A stretch of 64,000 nt of DNA from Cladochytrium replicatum (Eukaryota > Chytridiomycota > Chytridiomycetes > Cladochytriales > Cladochytriaceae). Positions 1 to 9,599 of this stretch are shown here, piece after piece. The translations under genes and the position numbers were made by a program. The DNA lies in contig JAHLKD010000053.1 of the NCBI GenBank assembly GCA_025526935.1, forward strand, positions 301,284-365,283, in the 5' to 3' direction. The notes under the pieces are model-generated. The model was not told where the DNA came from and searched no databases. It saw nothing but the letters and a program-made list of their open reading frames with translations. Numbering within the stretch: position 1 is the first letter of the stretch; the number at the start of each line of letters is the position of its first letter.

Positions 1-2326
1 GGCCTCCTCCGCCTGCTGCTTGAAGAGACCTTCGAACAAATCTCTCGCCCACTGTTCTCCAAAACGGCAGTTAGCCACAGCAAACATTTATCCTAAATAT
101 TATACCTGAATGGTGTGCTCAATCTGGTGAGGGAAGTGCTTCAGTGTGCACATGGGGATGGACTTGTCAGCCGGGTCTTGGGATGAAGAGTACGACTCGG
201 TGAGGTGGGGAACCACGACCTGGGTGTTTCCTTTGGTTCCAAGAGTTCCGGACTCCAACAGCGGCTTGCAGAAGTACACGCACCGACGATCAACGTACTT
301 TCGGGCATCGACATTATCCAAGGCATTGGTCACACCAGTCAAAGACAACCAGAAATCTTCGTCAAACACGTTCTCTGTGTCTGGTCCGACACGGTCGTTG
401 AAGGCCTGAATGTGATTGGCAAGCTGCGGATTCATAAGAGTAACAGCTGCAGCGGCAGTCGTAGACTTTTGCTTCGACAGGTCCCACGAGCGGAACAAGA
501 ACTGTCGGTTCAGGTTGCTCTTCTCAATGGTGTCCATGTCCGTAACATACACATAGCCCTCGGGGCCGGTACCCAAACCCATCATCGCCCAATTCTTCAG
601 CATCTCACAACCGATAGCACCAGCACCGACCAAAAATTGACGTTGGTTGCGAACAAGTTGGGTGAACTCCCTCCCAAACACATGGATAGAACCGTCGTAA
701 CGGGTTCCAGTGCTGGCACACAAAGCCTCGGTAAGTTGAACCGACTTGGGAAGGGATTCTAGCGAATCGAAGTACAGCCATTGGAAAATGGGGTTGAATT
801 TACCACTGGCCGCTTTGAGCACTTCCTGAGCGACAAGACCACCAAAAAGAGCAGCCATGGGCGAAAGGTCACCGCGTGCCTGGTACGAAAGCTGTTTGAT
901 CACCCCTTCGGCCAACTCCGCTGGTTCTGCCGACTTCGAATTAATCTGCATTGCAATTTCCACAACCTGAAGCGCATCAGCCTCATTCCGTGGTAGGGGC
1001 AATCGACCATTCGCCTGAGTAAAGGCGTGAAGGGCCTGGAAGCCAACATGCAACGCGGCAGGCCGGTCAAACTTGGCAAAATCAGTAATTAAGAATTCAG
1101 GCTTCGCCAACGTGTCCCGCAGTGAAAGCTGAAACCAAGGATGTTAAAAAATTTAAAGAATTGCCCAGATAAATATGGACATACGAAATGAAGGACTTTC
1201 GGTTGCTTGACTTGCCGGAATTGCCCTCCAGTGCCACCGTTGCCGAACCTGCTGATATCCCCAATACGGAAAGTGTATGGCCCAGTAACGGTCACTTTGA
1301 AGGGACCAACAGATTCGCCGTTGATAGAGTCCATCCCCTTAACTTCCGTGAAGGTGACGAAGTCGCCATCTTCCAATCCGTGCCGTTGTTCGTCCAAGCA
1401 AGCGACCGTCCCGTCCTGTTAAAATAAATATCGATCCACGTCGAGTCGTGATTCTCGTACCGGTTCGATCGCAGCAATCATGCCGTGGATAGGTTCTTCG
1501 CCAGTTTGATCATGAACAACGAAGTTGTTTCCGAAGTCATTGAATGCCACACTGGTAGAATTGGTTATACATTGGAAATTCGGAACCAAAGTAACGATTT
1601 ACCCAAAGAGACCCCTAATGTCCGCCACAATGAACTTAATGCCCAATCGACGAGTAATGTCATTGATTCGCAACTGCTGTTCAAGTGGAGTTTCGGTCAA
1701 AACAATAACCTAAGAGGAAAGTTCAGCAAAGGGGTAGCTTCATGCACTCCAACAATTTATCGTTACCTGGAACTTCGAAATTGCCTCTTCGGTAAGCTCT
1801 CCCGAAAGAACGCGCACCGGCACGTAGGAGTTAAGTTCGGCCAAGCGCTGTAAGCTAGCGGCAGCTCGAGGCTTTCCAACATCCTCCTCTCGCAAAAAGA
1901 ACTGTTGTGAATGATGTTAATCCTGAACAGTCTCCGCACTAAAAATCACCAACTTGAGATGAAAGGTCGGCGATTTGCGCTGGGGCTGGATCGTACAAAG
2001 TGACGGACTTAACACCGGCAAGAATAATATTTTTAGCTGTAAAGGGCTAATAGTGAGTCAAAATGCCATTTCAAACTAAGAATAACCTTTACCGATCTCC
2101 ACGCCGAGGCCTTTTAGACCAACAACTAAAATGTTAGATGCACTCATTTTTTTCATAGCGTCCGCGCCAAGGACATAGCTGGTTTCCGGTGACAAAAAGT
2201 GAGTAAAGTGATCTCGTTGAAATGGACAAAATGCGAAATCAGCAGCACATACACCTGGCGGGAGTAAAGTCCATAGTCGATGTCAGCGCCTTCAGACGCG
2301 GGCTGCTCGACGTCCATTTTGTCCAT
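1..2326 (-). CDS. UBA1: E1 ubiquitin-activating enzyme, 3' part outside window
   Basis: Activates ubiquitin: adenylates its C-terminus, then holds it as a thioester for transfer to E2 enzymes in cytosol and nucleus. Exons I infer from frame, GT..AG borders and family alignment: 2253-2326, 2093-2178, 1954-2036, 1767-1901, 1603-1709, 1461-1551, 1185-1415, 106-1128 and 51 to beyond 1. That gives about 627 residues of a family near 1,020. Introns are 45-74 nt. The start is ATG at 2326; an in-frame ATG at 2317 is an alternative. Visible landmarks: [10 protein letters not shown] near the N-terminus; the first Rossmann segment [14 protein letters not shown] (about residues 44-57); the ATP-binding GAGAIG (about 437-442) followed by [14 protein letters not shown]; and the active-site PMCTLKHFP, with the cysteine near residue 596. 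Nothing looks broken. The remaining C-terminus, including the ubiquitin-fold domain, lies outside the window. Confidence 0.95.
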
Positions 2327-2736
2327 TGTGTTTCTGGCTAGAGTTGTTGCGGTTGGATGGTTGGGATGTTGGTTGTACGTGGCTGGGAGACTCTTGAATT
2401 GAAATAAGCAATAAATATTGATACAAATACATCCTTGGCCGTGCGGAGGAAACTAACTTGGCCGAAGAGCTTTATAAATCATGCCATCATCATATATAAC
2501 TATACTAAAACTCAACGAGTTCGCTTTATTCTGTAACTCGGTAGGTGCAATGACTTAAGTGTTCATAAGCGTTGTGCAGTGCTGAGTTCGGATTCAAGCG
2601 TAAACATATAGACTATGTAACCTGTTTGGTTTGGATCCATCGCTACCATTCATGCCATCTCCCCTCGCCGATCATGATCTTCACAAGTAATGTCCACGTG
2701 AGTGCGCGAACTTCCGGACCGAAGTCAAGTTAAAAA
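2327..2736. promoter_or_regulatory. Shared divergent intergenic region, UBA1 / Hem25
   Basis: These 410 bp separate two head-to-head start codons, so they must hold both 5' leaders and both promoters. TATA-like AT runs are visible (around 2404-2430 and 2471-2505), but I cannot assign either to a gene. No RNA gene was recognised here. Calling it a bidirectional promoter is inferred from geometry only. Confidence 0.5.
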
Positions 2737-3844
2737 ATGGGTCGAAGGGAGAAACCTCCACCCGGAATTCATTTGCTGGGTGGTGCCGCTGGGTCACTCA
2801 CGTCAGTCTTGCTCGTCCAGCCATTGGATTTGTTGAAAACGGTCTGTGGATTTTATCTCAAGGCCGTTCACTAATATTGTTTTTCCCATTACATCAGCGA
2901 GTTCAACAGGAGCTCATTCATGTCGATCGCGCTAATCTAATAAAGCTTCCTGCTTCACGGGCTGCCTCTGCGGCATTGGACAGTGTGGTTCTTTTGAAAG
3001 TGGGCAGACACGTTGTTCGAGAGAATGGGGTGATGGGGCTCTGGCGGGGAACGAGGGCAACCGTCTTTCGAAACGTACCTGGTTCAGCGGGGTATTTTTT
3101 TATACTGAATGAGCTACGGACGAGGATGAAAGGTGTGCAGAGTCAGCGACTCTCCAATGACACAATCAATCTGGTCGCCGGTGCGTCGGCTCGGGGCATC
3201 GCAGCATTCTGTTTGCAACCAATGAGCGTAATCAAGAGTCGCTTTGAAGTGAGCAAATCCCTTTGGTGGGATCGGCCGTCGAGTGCTTATCCTTCCTCCC
3301 AAAGAGCAATCACTACTCATACACATCGATCTGGGGGGCAACAAAGTCTATAGTGAAAACTGAAGGGATTCATGGATTATTCCTGGGACTCACGAGCACA
3401 ATCTTAAGGGATTGCCCTGCTGCCGGATTGTTTATTGTATTCTTCGATAGACTAAAGGCGACATTCGGACAGCATTCCTTGCCGGGATCACCTTACCATG
3501 CATCCGTTACGGCTACCTCCAGCGCGACCGCAACTATCATAGTCACTTTTCTTACAAACCCCTTCGACGTACTCAGAACGAGAATACAGATAAAGTGAGA
3601 CCGAAACCCCGTCCTTAAATTTTTCTACTCACCTACCTTTTCAAAATGAAACAGCCCAACGCAATATCCAAATATTCGAACAGGTTCCATTGAAATGTTC
3701 AAACAAGACGGCTTCAGAGCGTTTTTCTCTGGGATCTTACCAAGGTTGCTTCGGAAAACAATATCTGGCGCAATCACTTGGACTGTGTACGAGCAAGTGG
3801 TGCATCGATTAAATCGGAGGGACCGAGTTTCACTTTCCCACTGA
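2737..3844 (+). CDS. HEM25: Mitochondrial glycine carrier, SLC25A38/Hem25 type
   Basis: Inner-membrane carrier that brings glycine into mitochondria for the first step of heme synthesis. Four exons fit the frame and the family: 2737-2841, 2898-3248, 3305-3594 and 3655-3844; introns are 56, 56 and 60 nt. The spliced product is 311 residues, the usual size for three tandem carrier repeats. Carrier signatures appear at each repeat: QPLDLLKTRVQQ (split by intron 1), QPMSVIKSRFES and NPFDVLRTRIQ. The matrix-side GLWRGT..FRNVPGSAGYF, GLFLGLTSTILRDCPAAG and FFSGILPRLLRKT segments are characteristic of the SLC25A38/Hem25 subgroup rather than other carriers. The C-terminal WTVYEQ also fits. ATG 2737 puts the first carrier helix about ten residues in. 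No lesion seen. Confidence 0.93.
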
Positions 3845-4670
3845 TACAACAGACAGTATGCAATTGCATTCATAAATTGCCCCACTGCGGCCAAAAACAT
3901 TCTGCAAAACGTTGCTTATCATCAGATTTTGTTCTATTTGTGGTGAAGCCGATAATCAGATGCCACTTGCGTCCACCATTCCACCCTTGAATTCGTGTGT
4001 GCGGACCCTGTCGATAACGAAAATAGGTTGATCCGGAGCTTACGATTGATGTTGAGCACCTTGTCAACACGTTTCTTTCCTCTTTTTTTTTGCCATGAGA
4101 CCATTAGCTTTATTCATACACTGAACAGGAAAACATTGCTGCACAATATCCCACGTTCCCCTTGCGAAACCAGCTTAACTCTGCCCACCTAGCGTACGGC
4201 TCTGGCATCTGTCAGCCGCAGCGATCTGCCACTAACAAAATACTATCCCACCCCCACTACTACTCACTGACTACAAACACGTTTCTTCCTACTGATCTAA
4301 ATATATATGTAATAAAAGTTTATTGAGTTTAGAAAAAAACAAAACATCTAAACTGATGTTGCAAATTATTACTTCTATGAATCGTATTGTTTTTAATTGA
4401 TTAATTAACTAAAATATATAATCTTACTATTAATAATTATTAAAACAAATAATAGAAATTATCCAGTAGCTGTGCTGATAAATTTGGCTGATACATTAGG
4501 TTATAAGGATTTATCCAAGTTGGGATTTAAAGGTTTTAAAATATGCGGAATTGTTTCCAGTTTAACAAGCTTATCTTTATTAGTAACCTTAGCATCTTGA
4601 ATAACATCAGATTCATGCAGATTTAAGATTTAACCCTATTAAAGTTATACTTATTTGGGGGGTAATCCTT
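3845..4670. other. Gene-free stretch; AT-rich from about 4300
   Basis: Follows the Hem25 stop and should contain its 3' UTR. I translated the short open frames on both strands between 3870 and 4192 and recognised nothing. From about 4300 to 4480 the sequence becomes strongly AT-rich (poly-A/T, TTAATTAA-type runs), and 4480-4640 carries short fragmentary open frames. No tRNA or rRNA seen. It marks the border between the genic edge and the transposon nest. Confidence 0.4.
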
Positions 4671-4820
4671 TTAATTATATGGAGAGATGGGGATCGTTTG
4701 CCGCTGTAAATAGGTATCCCAGTCTGAACTAGCGTCGGCAAAGTCGAATAGTTGTGCTATTTCTTGCATGTCTTTGTGATCAGGTCTGAGACCCTGGTTT
4801 GCCCTGGGATTATCTGCCAT
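4671..4820 (-). CDS. Unrecognised 49-residue ORF
   Basis: An ATG-initiated frame (ATG at 4820, TAA at 4671-4673) encodes a hydrophilic peptide beginning MADNPRANQGLRPD and ending TIPISPYN. I do not recognise it. Just upstream on the same strand (4826-5010) is a further open stretch rich in Leu, Asn and Glu that may be the out-of-frame remainder of the same decayed gene. Given the retroelement debris on its right, a broken gag is as likely as a real small gene. No promoter evidence. Confidence 0.2.
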   Translation of the reverse strand: MADNPRANQGLRPDHKDMQEIAQLFDFADASSDWDTYLQRQTIPISPYN

Positions 4821-5046
4821 AACTAAAATTACATCCCCATAAATGAAACTGGATCTCCCGTGATACCGTTTGTGCCATAAATCCTTCTTCTAAATTGTTT
4901 TCGATAAGGTTGGCTATGCTATCACCCAAGTTCAGTGCTTCAACTCTATTTAACATGCAACAAAATGTAGTTAGATCTTCTCTGCAGATCTTCGAATGGT
5001 AATCTGACAAGCGTCATATGCCATTGCTCATGCAGATTCCATCTTT

Positions 5047-5423
5047 TTGATCCATTCCGCTGCAGCTAAACACACTGATTTAGACGATCCTTGCTCAATT
5101 CACAAAGATGCTGCTCATTCTAATGCAAGGGAGCGTCCTTCAAAAGACAAAGGCAAACAACCTGCACACAAGTTTCAAACGCTCCATCTTCTTCTGCTCC
5201 TCGTTGTAAGACTGAAGGGAAGAAACAAACTTGCAATTTCTGTGGAAAGGAAGGTCATATCCAAATCCACTGTCGCAAATTGAGAAAGTTGATGGATCTC
5301 ACTTCTGCAGATCTGTGGAACTTGCAAGCTGTGCGAGCTTCTAAGAGCAAACACAAAGATTATTCATCTGACTCAGATGAAGAATGTTCAAATAAGTCAG
5401 CTCCGGCCAAGGAGGTAATCTCA
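5047..5423 (+). pseudogene. Decayed Copia-type gag fragment with zinc knuckle
   Basis: Two frames together carry the signature pair found in the Gag of families A and B: first a C-x2-H-x4-H motif (CSIHKDAAH, about 5090-5116), then, after a frameshift, a CCHC knuckle CNFCGKEGHIQIHC (about 5233-5275) with a Ser/Asp/Glu-rich tail. The order and spacing match Gag of family A, but the sequence is clearly divergent, so it comes from a third, older Copia lineage. It has no start, no protease, and is cut at about 5423 by family A LTR sequence. Confidence 0.7.
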
Positions 5424-5490
5424 CAAGTGCTAACGCAAGAGAATGCTCCTTGTGTGTATCGCCATAGGCTCCTTAAATAAGTGTACTGTC
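5424..5490 (-). repeat. Family A LTR, left piece (truncated, then split by a DNA transposon)
   Basis: About 67 bp match the inner part of the reverse-complement A LTR, with a few substitutions. The outer end that should begin TGTTGAAC is missing. The LTR resumes at 9036, on the far side of the 5491-9027 transposon. The last 8 bases, GTACTGTC (5483-5490), are the left copy of that transposon's target duplication. Confidence 0.85.
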
Positions 5491-5662
5491 TAAGGATCGG
5501 TGGGTTTTAGGGTCTTTCGGGTCAGGTCCGGGTCCATTGACCAAATGTACCCGACCCGAGTGCCGGGTTTTCATGGAAAATTTTCGGGTCGGGTCCGGGA
5601 CGGGTATCAGGTCCAGTAGGAAAACCCTTCTCGGGTCAAAAGTCAGACCTGAGTAAAACCCG
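5491..5662 (+). repeat. Left GGGTC-rich terminal repeat of T1
   Basis: Begins TAAGGATCGG and carries many GGGTC/GACCC words in both orientations (for example around 5517-5535, 5556-5566 and 5584-5600). Such short subterminal repeats usually serve as transposase binding sites in DNA transposons; that role is inferred here. Confidence 0.7.
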
Positions 5663-5700
5663 ATGTGATAGAGAAGCTAAAACGAAGATATTGTTCTTTC

Positions 5701-6900
5701 TGTCCACGCGGACACTTTCCAAGAAGACGCAATATAAGTTTTGTATGTATCAAACAACTTTGCATCACAACAGACATTGAGGCATGCATTTTCTGTCCAC
5801 CCGGACACTTTCTTAACTCATTGACGGTACTTGAGTGATCTCTATCAAGTACAAACTAACATCTCTATCAATGTTACTAGCAATAAGATTCTGTCCACCC
5901 GGACACTTTCTCAACTCATTGACGTACTTCAGTTATCTCTACCCAATACAACTAACCTCTCTATCAATGTTACTAGCAATAAGATTCTGTCCACCCGGAC
6001 ACTTTCTCAACTCATTGACGTACTTCAGTTATCTCTACCCAATACAACTAACCTCTCTATCAATGTTACTAGCAATAAGATTCTGTCCACCCGGACACTT
6101 TCTCAACTCATTGACGGTACTTCAGTGATCTCTATCAAGTACAGCTAACCTCTCTACCAATGTTACTAGCAATAAGATTCTGTCCACCCGGACACTTTCT
6201 CAACTCATTGACGGTACTTCAGTGATCTCTATCAAGTACAGCTAACCTCTCTATCAATGTTACTAGCAATAAGATTCTGTCCACCTGGACACTTTCTTAA
6301 CTCATTGACGGTACTTGAGTGATCTCTATCAAGTACAACTAACATCTCTATCAATGTTACTAGCAATAAGATTCTGTCCACCCGGACACTTTCTCAACTC
6401 ATTGACGGTACTTCAGTGATCTCTATCAAGTACAGCTAACCTCTCTATCAATGTTACTAGCAATAGGATTCTGTCCACCCGGACACTTTCTCAACTCATT
6501 GACGGTACTTCAGTAATCTCTATCAGGTATAGCTAACCTCTCTACAAATACTACTAGCAATACGATTCTGTCCCACCTGGACACTTTCTCAACTCATTGA
6601 CGGCGGTACTTCAGTGATCTCTACCCAATACAACTAACCTCTCTATCAATGTTACTAGCCATAGGATTCTGTCCACCCGGACACTTTCTCAACTCATTGA
6701 CGGTACTTCAGTGATCTCGATCCAATACAACTAACCTCTCTATCAATGTTACTAGCAATACGATTCTGTCCACCCGGACACTTTCTCAACTCATTGACGG
6801 TACTTCAGTGATCTCTATCAAGTACAGCTAACCTCTATATCAATTTTACTAGCAATAAGATTCTGTCCACCCGGACAGAATCCTCTCTATCAATGTTACT
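5701..6900 (+). repeat. 97-bp tandem array, about 13 units, each with a TGTCC-ACCC-GGACA palindrome
   Basis: The palindrome starts near 5701, 5794, 5892, 5988, 6084, 6181, 6278, 6375, 6472, 6569, 6670, 6767 and 6864, a spacing mostly of 96-98 bp. Each unit continues ..CTTTCTCAACTCATTGACGG.. and ..CAATGTTACTAGCAATA... The last unit ends in a longer perfect hairpin (6859-6882; 10-bp arms, ACCC loop). The array lies upstream of the coiled-coil gene inside T1. Function unknown; protein binding or copy-number drift are both possible. Confidence 0.9.
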
Positions 6901-7044
6901 AGCCAGTTTCTTCCCTAGCTTATTATTATTTTCAGATCAGGTAGAAAACTATAGTGTCAGGGAAGTATTATAGCATACATTCCTGTAACATTCCGGCTAA
7001 GAACACCGGGCCAGTATCTTCCCACGACAAACAGTACAAACACC

Positions 7045-8727
7045 ATGCCTCGAACTACAAAGAAGCGAGCGTTAAAACAATCCAGACCATCATCTGAAAG
7101 AGAATCAAGTGCAGAACCTGTGACTGCACCTGAAACATCTCTGGGATCGGGTTCTGAAGTGGCAGAAGCAGAAGTTGGCCTTGATGTCAAATCGACAGAT
7201 GTCAAATCGACAGCTCCTTCAAAGAAACCGGCGCGACGTGGTACTAAAGGGGATGCTGACTATTTGCTCATCGACGGACTCTGTCCTGCTTCAGACATAT
7301 GACTTTGGTATCGAAAATTCAAAGCAAGCGGCCACAGCTACGACTCGGAGGACTTCATCAGCAACTGTCAAACAAATCGTGATGAATGCGGCCCAAGATT
7401 TGTTCTTCAAGGGTTGATCGACCGACTTAACTCTGACAGCCAGCTAGTTCGTCAAGCCCTGAAAGAAATTCACGATGAATGCAGTGGACGAACGGAGTTC
7501 ATAACAGCAGCAAACGCCTATCGTATGGAGTGCTTGAAAAGCTCTTCCTTTCAGAAGGAAACAACATTTCTGGACTTTTACAGGCGGCAGGGACACAAGT
7601 ACGGCATTTACAGAGGAATGCCTGTCACTGCAAAGGTTGACGAGTTCCAAGCGACCATCAAACGAGCAGATGAGGACCGTGAAAGGACAAAACAGGTCCT
7701 CAAACAGTCAGAACGACTGTTGAACATGACAAAAGATCTTGAAGAGACTGCAATGAACGAGAGAAGGACCCGCATCGCAGCAGAAGTGCGAGAGAAGGCT
7801 CTCATTGATGAATTGGGCAGGGCGGGTGCATTGATTAAGCACGGCGAGCACGAAGACCTAGCAAGATTCAGGGAGATCACCGCTGCAATGGAAAGGGAGA
7901 AGCAGGCAACTTCCCAGGAGATTTCACAATGGAAATCACGTCTGACCGCCCTGGAGGGAGAGCTTGCTGCTCTGAAACGACAGGCTGGTCATTCAGAAGC
8001 TGCAGCACCTGCGGCGCCAAAATCAACAGGCGGCCTAATAAGCATATCGTCGGCTATCAAGGGGATTGGTAGAATTCCGAAGGTACATCAAACCAGTTCT
8101 CCAACGAGTTCCCTTGCATTGCTTAGCCTGCAGCAGCACCGTCGTACGGCTATCCTTTTGGTGAAAGAGGTCATCCAGGGTATCTGCTTCCAGATGCATA
8201 AGATCAATGAGGTTATTTATGACCTTAAATTGCCGTCTCTTCCACCATCAATCAAGTACGTCAACGTAAACTACAAAGTCCTCTCCCAAAATGAGTTTTA
8301 AAGGCCCATATTTGTTGAATCAGATGACCGCTCAAGCCGAATATCAACTTCAAGTAGCAGTGCTCGGAGCAGCCTTACTCTTCTTAGGGTGCACATTTTG
8401 CTCGGAAACTGGATACGGCACAATAATTCACTAAGTACGTCTGCCACTTTCTATCGCATGTTCAGGGCATTAGTGGATGCTTATCCTTCTGAGTGGCTAA
8501 GGTTCTGGACGACATACATCGGGCATCTTTCGTCCATAACACTCCCTGAGGTGGATTGGAAACCTTGGAAGACAGGTTTAGCCAAGGATTTCATGCTTTC
8601 AAATGACGACATTGATCGGTTCATCAGGACTGGGTTGGCGAAGGACGTAACCAGTGGTGGATGGGACTCTGACGATATGAACCAGATACAGAAGCTGATT
8701 TGGGCTGTTCCACCTATCAACTTGTGA
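7045..8727 (+). pseudogene. Coiled-coil protein gene of T1 (two in-frame stops)
   Basis: One frame of 561 codons from ATG 7045 (context caccATGc) to TGA 8725, interrupted only by TGA at 7300-7302 and TAA at 8299-8301. At both places the copy at 39955-41634 has a sense codon, so this was once an open gene of about 560 residues. Order: basic Ser-rich N-terminus (MPRTTKKRALKQS), an acidic linker, a globular part (about 75-195), a long Glu/Arg/Lys coiled coil (about 198-313), and a Trp-rich C-terminal domain with an NWIRHNN..YRMFRALVDAYPSEW stretch. I see no DDE/D transposase core, BED finger or hAT dimerisation segment. Family unrecognised; it could be an accessory protein or a passenger gene. 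Confidence 0.75.
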
Positions 8728-8858
8728 TTGCTCAGTGGAGTTTTGTTTCTTTTTACGATAGTGTTTCTAAAATACACACTGTCCACACAGACACAAAGTG
8801 TTCATGTAAATATCCGTGGTCTAACTCCAAATTCAATCAATCCTCTCCTGGGCAGCAA

Positions 8859-9027
8859 AAACCGGGCGGGTCAGGGTCGGGTACGGGTTTCAACCACTTC
8901 GGGTCCGGGTATTCCCTTTGTACCCGTCAGTGACCCGGCGGGTCCCCAGACAAACACGACCCGACCCAAATGGTTTGGTGCGGGTCACCACTGAAACCCG
9001 GACCCGACCCGGACCCGCCGAACCTTA
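8859..9027 (-). repeat. Right GGGTC-rich terminal repeat of T1
   Basis: Mirror of the left end: alternating GGGTC and GACCC words ending ..CCGAACCTTA at 9027. It is closely matched by the only surviving end of the second copy (39655-39830). It lies about 130 bp past the stop codon of the coiled-coil gene. Confidence 0.8.
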
Positions 9028-9471
9028 GTACTGTCATTTTGGCTTTTCCTTCCGGAAGATCTGGATTGCAGCGATAAGGTTTGACTCTTTCTTCTCACAG
9101 GCGTAGCGAAGCATAATCATGCTAAGCTGTGCGTGAGATCTAGCTCTCCTCAACAGGATTGTCGTTGCACATGATTCCCGCGAACGCGTTAATCATATGT
9201 AAACCTTTGCTCTGATCTGATCCGGGCTTCACTTCTACAAGTGGATGATAGAAAAGGAGTGACAGTTTACTATACCTATGGCTGAAATAAATATAACCCA
9301 TGAAGAAATAACCAGAGGTGTCCAAACTCGTAATAGATCATCATCTATATGCTTTAGTTCAATAGTTAGAAATGTTGCTAGGTGAAGAGTGACATTTCTG
9401 TATATCGGGCGGTTGTGTTTTGTACTATCAATGACTGGATTGGCCAAGTCCATCAATCGAAATACTTAACA
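9028..9471 (-). repeat. Family A LTR, right piece (3' LTR of A0)
   Basis: Starts with the right target duplication GTACTGTC and continues the LTR interrupted at 5490, ending ..ATACTTAACA at 9471. The polypurine tract complement CACCCCCTCAG follows directly, so in the minus orientation this is the 3' LTR of A0. It carries more substitutions than the other A LTRs, in line with greater age. Confidence 0.85.
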
Positions 9472-9599
9472 CACCCCCTCAGTCATTAGATAGGTACAAC
9501 CGAGAGTATCACTCAACCGATCATAACTTTCTGTAAATGCTGAAGTTGATATTCCATTGAAATAAAGGTGAGTTGTATGGACATCGCCAGTCGGTCGTT

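Larger units (their letters stand above)
5491..9027 (+). mobile_element. TIR DNA transposon T1, 8-bp target duplication (hAT-like size class)
   Basis: A 3,537-bp unit inserted in a family A LTR. The same 8 bases, GTACTGTC, flank it at 5483-5490 and 9028-9035, and intact LTR copies contain them once. The ends are inverted: left TAAGGATCGGTGGGT, right (complement) TAAGGTTCGGCGGGT, each continuing into GGGTC-rich sequence. Between them lie a 97-bp tandem array and one gene. Eight-bp duplications are known for hAT, P and KDZ/Zisupton transposons, so the superfamily cannot be fixed. No transposase is encoded, so the unit is non-autonomous or its enzyme is unrecognised. Confidence 0.85.

Noticed and set aside
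205-762. 185-codon plus-strand ORF opposite UBA1
   Set aside because: Antisense shadow of exon 8, with no recognisable features.
2540-2640. tRNA gene
   Set aside because: A TTCGGATTCAAGC stretch resembles a T-arm, but no acceptor or anticodon stem pairs around it.
2877-3353. 158-codon ORF read as a gene
   Set aside because: It is the unspliced exon 2 of Hem25 with both flanking introns; the last 35 codons are intronic or out of frame.
3870-4070. 66-codon minus-strand ORF after Hem25
   Set aside because: Basic, but matches nothing I know; overlapped by plus-strand frames and with no ATG-linked or splice evidence.
4480-4640. Mitochondrial DNA insertion (AT-rich open frame)
   Set aside because: A short hydrophobic frame reads through on the plus strand, but no known mitochondrial protein or RNA is recognisable.
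5701-6900. CRISPR array
   Set aside because: Units are 97-bp direct tandem repeats with no unique spacers, in a eukaryotic transposon.
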